Shown: positions 61,196 to 64,000 of the stretch, piece after piece
Layout: every line of letters starts with the position of its first letter
Numbering within the stretch: the stretch's first letter is position 1
Origin: Streptomyces sp. NBC_01439
GTDB lineage: Bacteria; Actinomycetota; Actinomycetes; Streptomycetales; Streptomycetaceae
Assembly (NCBI RefSeq): GCF_036227605.1
Contig: NZ_CP109487.1
Coordinates: forward strand, 2,046,001-2,110,000
Direction: 5' to 3'
DNA length: 64,000 nt
Position numbers and translations under genes: made by a program
Notes under the pieces: model-generated
Seen by the model: only the letters and a program-made list of their open reading frames with translations
The model's database searches: none
What the model was told of the DNA's origin: nothing

Positions 61196-63045
61196 GGCGC
61201 TACGAACGGCAAGAGCGGCAGGACGGCGACCCGGTCCCCCGCTCCCTGGCCGAGTTCCTCGCCCGGGCAGGCGTCCGCGACCGCTACCGGTACTACGACC
61301 TCGGCGCCGCCGAGGCCCGGCTGCTGCGCGCCGCGCCGCACCCTCCCGCCTCCGGACACCGCGCCCGACGCCGGTCGGTGCACGGCTGGAGCGACCCCGC
61401 CCGGGACTGCCCGCTCGACGCCGAACGGGCCCGGCGCGACCTCAAGGCCGTCTGCCTCGCCTCCGCGTGCGCGCCCAAGGCCGCGGCGCACCTCGACTCC
61501 TTCCTCACCGAGGGGCACACCGACCTGGCCGGGGCGGTCGTCTTCGGCTGCCTGCTGCACCTGGCCGGGCTGCGCGAAGGAGCCCGCTTCTGGTGGCAGT
61601 TCGCCGCCGGGTCCGGAAGCCCGCGGACCTCCGCGGCCGCGTACTGCCTCTTCCTCGACCACTCCCGGCGCGGCGAGCACCACGACGCCCGGCACTGGGC
61701 GCGCGAGCTGGGCCGGCGCGGCTTCCGGCCGGGCGGCCGACGCGACCTGCGGGAGGTCCGGCTGTGCACGCAGGCGGCCGTGCTGCGCCACGTCGAGCAG
61801 TTCGAGGATCCCGACCTGGGCCCGGTGCCGCTGCCGAGGCCGGGGCTGTCCGGAGTGCTGACCGCGTTCCAGCCGCAGCCCGTCACGGTCGCCGCGCCGG
61901 TGGCGTCCGCCCGGCCGGCCGCCGGGTCGTTGCGTCACCCGGCGCTGACGGCCGCGGCCCGCGGGACCGTCGTACAGGGCGGTACGGGCGAGGCGCTGGC
62001 GGAGGCCCGCCGCGCGCTGGCCGTCGTACGCGTCCTGGAGCAGCACCCGTTGGGGGTGCGGGCCGGCCAGCTCGCGCGGGAGTCGGGCCTCGCGGAGGCG
62101 GAACTGCGCCCCCTCCTGGCGATGCTGTGCGAGGAGGAGTACGCGTACCGGCCGGGGGCGGGGGTGTACGGGCGCGGCCCGGCCCTGGACCGGCTCGCCG
62201 CCCCCGGCGGCCACGGCCTGGCCGGGCAACTCCAGCGCACCCTGGCCCTGGCCCGGGACAGCGCGGGCGCCGCGGTGTACCTCAGCCGGTACGCGGGGGG
62301 CGAGGTCCACATCACGCAGATGGCGGCCGGGCCGGCGACCCCGCCGGTGCAGGAGTGGGTCGACTTCCGGGACGCCGCGCACGCCAGTGCGGTCGGCAAG
62401 TGCCTGCTGACCCAACTCGACCACGAGCGCCGCGCCGACCACGTGGCCCGGCACCGGCCGGCCCGGCTCACTGCGCAGACCATCACCGACAGCCGGGCCC
62501 TGTTCACGGCGCTGGACGCGGTGGCTCCGGGCGCGCCCGTCTTCGATCTGCTCGAATACTCCCCGGGGGTCGTCTGCTCGGCCGTTCCGCTCGCCATGGG
62601 CGGCGCCGCGGGGAGCCTGGCGCTGTCCCTGCCTGCGTCCCATGCCCACCGGCTGCGCTCGGCCACCGAAGCGCTGCGGCGCAAGGCCGTACCGGTCCTC
62701 CTCGCCCTGCTCCTGACCGGCGCGATCCCCCCGGACCCGGTGGCCGCGCCCGCCGCCGAACCCGGCTGCGCACCCGAACGGCCCGAGCCCCGGCCGATGC
62801 GGGCTCCGGTCACTCCGGAGACCCTGCGCCACCTCCGGCTGCTCTTCCGCACCCCGCTCACCGGAGGGTCGGCCGCGGCGGCGGGCGGCCCGCACCTCGT
62901 CAGCGACACCACGACCGCGGCGGCCTACCTCTTCGAGGCCGCCCCGGCCGGCGAGACCCCCCGCCTGTCCCTCCCGCACACCTTCACCTCGGTGACCCCG
63001 GGCAGCCTGACCCGCCCGACGGGCCTGGTGGTCCTGGGTACGTGA
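61192..63045 (+). CDS. Multidomain protein with IclR-type HTH and effector domain
   Basis: 617 residues; ATG at 61192 overlaps the sigma-like gene's stop. Residues 1-260: helical region of unknown family with TPR-like helices (LAGAVVFGCLLHLAGLREGA, AAAYCLFLDHSRRGEHHDAR). Residues about 274-330: winged helix (VVRVLEQHPLGVRAGQLARE, LLAMLCEEEYAYRPGAGVYG). Residues about 343-495: IclR effector domain (GAAVYLSRYAGGEVHITQMA, AHASAVGKCLLTQ, YSPGVVCSAVPLAMGG). The last 120 residues are Pro/Ala-rich. An IclR protein normally has about 250 residues, so this is a large fusion, perhaps controlling the coupled sigma factor. Confidence 0.75.
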   Translation: MRRYERQERQDGDPVPRSLAEFLARAGVRDRYRYYDLGAAEARLLRAAPHPPASGHRARRRSVHGWSDPARDCPLDAERARRDLKAVCLASACAPKAAAHLDSFLTEGHTDLAGAVVFGCLLHLAGLREGARFWWQFAAGSGSPRTSAAAYCLFLDHSRRGEHHDARHWARELGRRGFRPGGRRDLREVRLCTQAAVLRHVEQFEDPDLGPVPLPRPGLSGVLTAFQPQPVTVAAPVASARPAAGSLRHPALTAAARGTVVQGGTGEALAEARRALAVVRVLEQHPLGVRAGQLARESGLAEAELRPLLAMLCEEEYAYRPGAGVYGRGPALDRLAAPGGHGLAGQLQRTLALARDSAGAAVYLSRYAGGEVHITQMAAGPATPPVQEWVDFRDAAHASAVGKCLLTQLDHERRADHVARHRPARLTAQTITDSRALFTALDAVAPGAPVFDLLEYSPGVVCSAVPLAMGGAAGSLALSLPASHAHRLRSATEALRRKAVPVLLALLLTGAIPPDPVAAPAAEPGCAPERPEPRPMRAPVTPETLRHLRLLFRTPLTGGSAAAAGGPHLVSDTTTAAAYLFEAAPAGETPRLSLPHTFTSVTPGSLTRPTGLVVLGT

Positions 63046-63085
63046 CGACGGGGCGGCCGGCTCCGCCGCCCGGCCGGCAAGGCGC

Positions 63086-63562
63086 TCACGAGGGCTTCCG
63101 GCGCCCGAGGCCGAGTTCTTCGCAGCGGCGCTCGTACTCTGCCTCCGCGGCGGCGTCGTGGAAATCGACCTTGTGCCAGCGTTCGGGGTCGTAGCCTTCG
63201 CAGTCGCGCCAGACCTGGAGGCCGTCGCAGAGGGCGTTCCAGTTCTCGCGGATCTTGTCGAGGCGCCATTCGTCCCGGGCGCTGAGCACGGCCTCGGGCG
63301 GCGGCGCCCACACGAGGACCGTCGTGGGGCCCCGCCTGGTGCGGTAGGGCCTCCAGAACGGCGCCCGGATGTCCCACTCCAGCTGCAGCACGGCGCTGGA
63401 CAGCATCCGGGCCAGCGCATCGGCCGCCCGGTGCTCGTCGGTGCCCGGATCGTGGCCGGCCTCCAGGGCCTCCAGCTTCGGGTGGAGGAAATCGAAGACC
63501 TCCCAGAGGTCGTCCTCCGTGATGTCGCAGGCGTACTGCAGCGGCGCCCGTTCCGTGTCCAT
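63086..63562 (-). CDS. Hypothetical protein, 158 residues
   Basis: ATG at 63562. An acidic, Trp-rich soluble protein: YACDITEDDLWEVFDFLHPK, LQLEWDIRAPFWRPYRTRRG, DEWRLDKIRENWNALCDGLQ and GYDPERWHKVDFHDAAAEAE. The rich pattern of Trp and charged residues suggests a folded, conserved protein, but I recognise no family. It converges with the IclR-fusion gene 40 bp away and is downstream of tRNA-Leu with a terminator in between. Confidence 0.7.
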   Translation of the reverse strand: MDTERAPLQYACDITEDDLWEVFDFLHPKLEALEAGHDPGTDEHRAADALARMLSSAVLQLEWDIRAPFWRPYRTRRGPTTVLVWAPPPEAVLSARDEWRLDKIRENWNALCDGLQVWRDCEGYDPERWHKVDFHDAAAEAEYERRCEELGLGRRKPS

Positions 63563-63580
63563 GTCGCCCCCGGGAAAACA

Positions 63581-63613
63581 GCAGGAGCCCCACACTATGT
63601 GTGGGGCTCCTGC
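63581..63613. terminator. Perfect 15-bp hairpin after tRNA-Leu
   Basis: 63581-63595 pairs with 63599-63613 around TAT. On the minus strand it is followed by TGTTTTC, so it terminates the tRNA-Leu transcript. It lies 7 bp after the tRNA 3' end. Confidence 0.88.
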
Positions 63614-63619
63614 TTCTTG

Positions 63620-63704
63620 TGTCCGAGGGGGGACTTGAACCCCCACGCCCGATAAAGGGCACTAGCACCTCAAGCTAGCGCGTCTGCCATTCCGCCACCC
63701 GGAC
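63620..63704 (-). tRNA. tRNA-Leu (anticodon GAG)
   Basis: On the minus strand the acceptor GTCCGGG pairs with CTCGGAC (one G-T). The D arm begins GTGGCGGAATGGCAGACGCG, the anticodon arm is CTAGC-TTGAGGT-GCTAG with GAG at 63671-63669, a long variable arm follows and the T arm contains GGTTCAAGTCC. Class II structure and D-arm sequence identify leucine. CCA is not encoded; the discriminator base is A. Confidence 0.95.
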
Positions 63705-64000
63705 TAGGTGGTCGGCCCCGGTTTCCCGCGGCGACATGGACAACAATAGCAAAGGATCGGCGGGGTTCCGACCACTTATCCGGGCGGTGATCCTCCGCCA
63801 CGCCGGGCTGACCTGCACGCATGCACCGAAGGCCTTAGCAAGACGGATCGTCTCGCCACGGCCGGGGCGGCGCCCGGGTCCCAGTGGTGGGGAGATCGGA
63901 CGCTTCGCGTCCACTTCTGGATGCCGATACCGGCTGGACAGCGGGGGGAGTCGGGCGGTCGGATGGCTGCGCACACGTCCGGGGGGAGCCGCGCATGGAA
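63705..64000. other. Region upstream of tRNA-Leu, no gene supported
   Basis: It contains the tRNA promoter region on the minus strand. Open frames here overlap the tRNA or lack ribosome sites. A purine-rich, lower-GC part (63735-63755) may belong to the tRNA promoter. Confidence 0.5.

Noticed and set aside
63675..63974. Minus-strand frame ending in RVAEWQTR
   Set aside because: It overlaps the tRNA-Leu gene; such frames over tRNA genes are a known source of false proteins.

Overview
The window is chromosomal DNA of a Streptomyces-like actinomycete. It is very GC-rich, uses GTG and TTG starts freely, and its genes abut or overlap by a few bases. It encodes genus-typical proteins: WhiB, an SsgA-like sporulation protein, an ECF-like sigma factor, LigD-type primase and ligase, WXG100-like proteins, and the XRE / ImmA-IrrE-type / MAB_1171c-like triad. 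All calls come from reading the sequence; no database was searched.

Layout. 1-826: 3' end of a secreted sphingomyelinase. 797-4146: a 3.3 kb island bounded by a 30-bp direct repeat of the sphingomyelinase 3' end. It carries a pterin dehydratase, two regulators and a run of overlapping small genes, but no recombinase. 4.2-15 kb: a truncated BCCT transporter, then a lipid and acyl-CoA block (acyl-CoA ligase with divergent MerR regulator, FadB, FadA, acyl-CoA dehydrogenase, F420-type LLM oxidoreductase, CoA-transferase). 15.3-18.8 kb: enoyl-reductase-like protein, endonuclease V, YciI protein, GNAT acetyltransferase. 18.8-24.2 kb: BNR-repeat secreted protein, then amidohydrolase, TetR regulator and NCS1 permease. 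Two intergenic stretches (17.58-18.24 and 21.75-22.03 kb) hold a family of short repeats with terminal inverted repeats, in one place nested in each other. 24.4-28.1 kb: SsgA-like protein, ABC-F ATPase, acyl-ACP desaturase. 28.2-30.8 kb: four translationally coupled genes that begin with two WXG100-like proteins. 30.8-38.5 kb: WhiB, VOC protein, TetR, alpha/beta hydrolase, an HTH-coiled coil-receiver protein, MarR, LigD polymerase and ATP-dependent ligase. 38.6-47.8 kb: two flavoprotein oxidoreductases, XRE-cupin regulator, NUDIX, GPP34, drug exporter, GH4 glucosidase, XRE regulator. 48-54.3 kb: XRE / metalloprotease-like / membrane protein triad, DUF4239 protein, a kinase fragment and a two-component system. 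54.3-63.6 kb: a Ser/Thr kinase fused to an MFS transporter, a polytopic GT87-like protein, metG, a 36-residue hydrophobic peptide with its own terminator, a sigma-like factor coupled to an IclR-fusion protein, and tRNA-Leu(GAG).

How the parts fit. The 4.6-14.9 kb genes look like a beta-oxidation module with extra activities for branched acyl-CoAs. The amidohydrolase-TetR-permease set looks like uptake and hydrolysis of a nitrogenous compound. The TetR gene at 32.06 kb and the hydrolase at 33.6 kb share a 14-bp promoter motif and may form a small regulon. The most unusual items are the recombinase-less island, the nested MITE-like repeats, the kinase-MFS fusion, the sigma/IclR-fusion pair, the WXG cassette and the small peptide gene upstream of metG.
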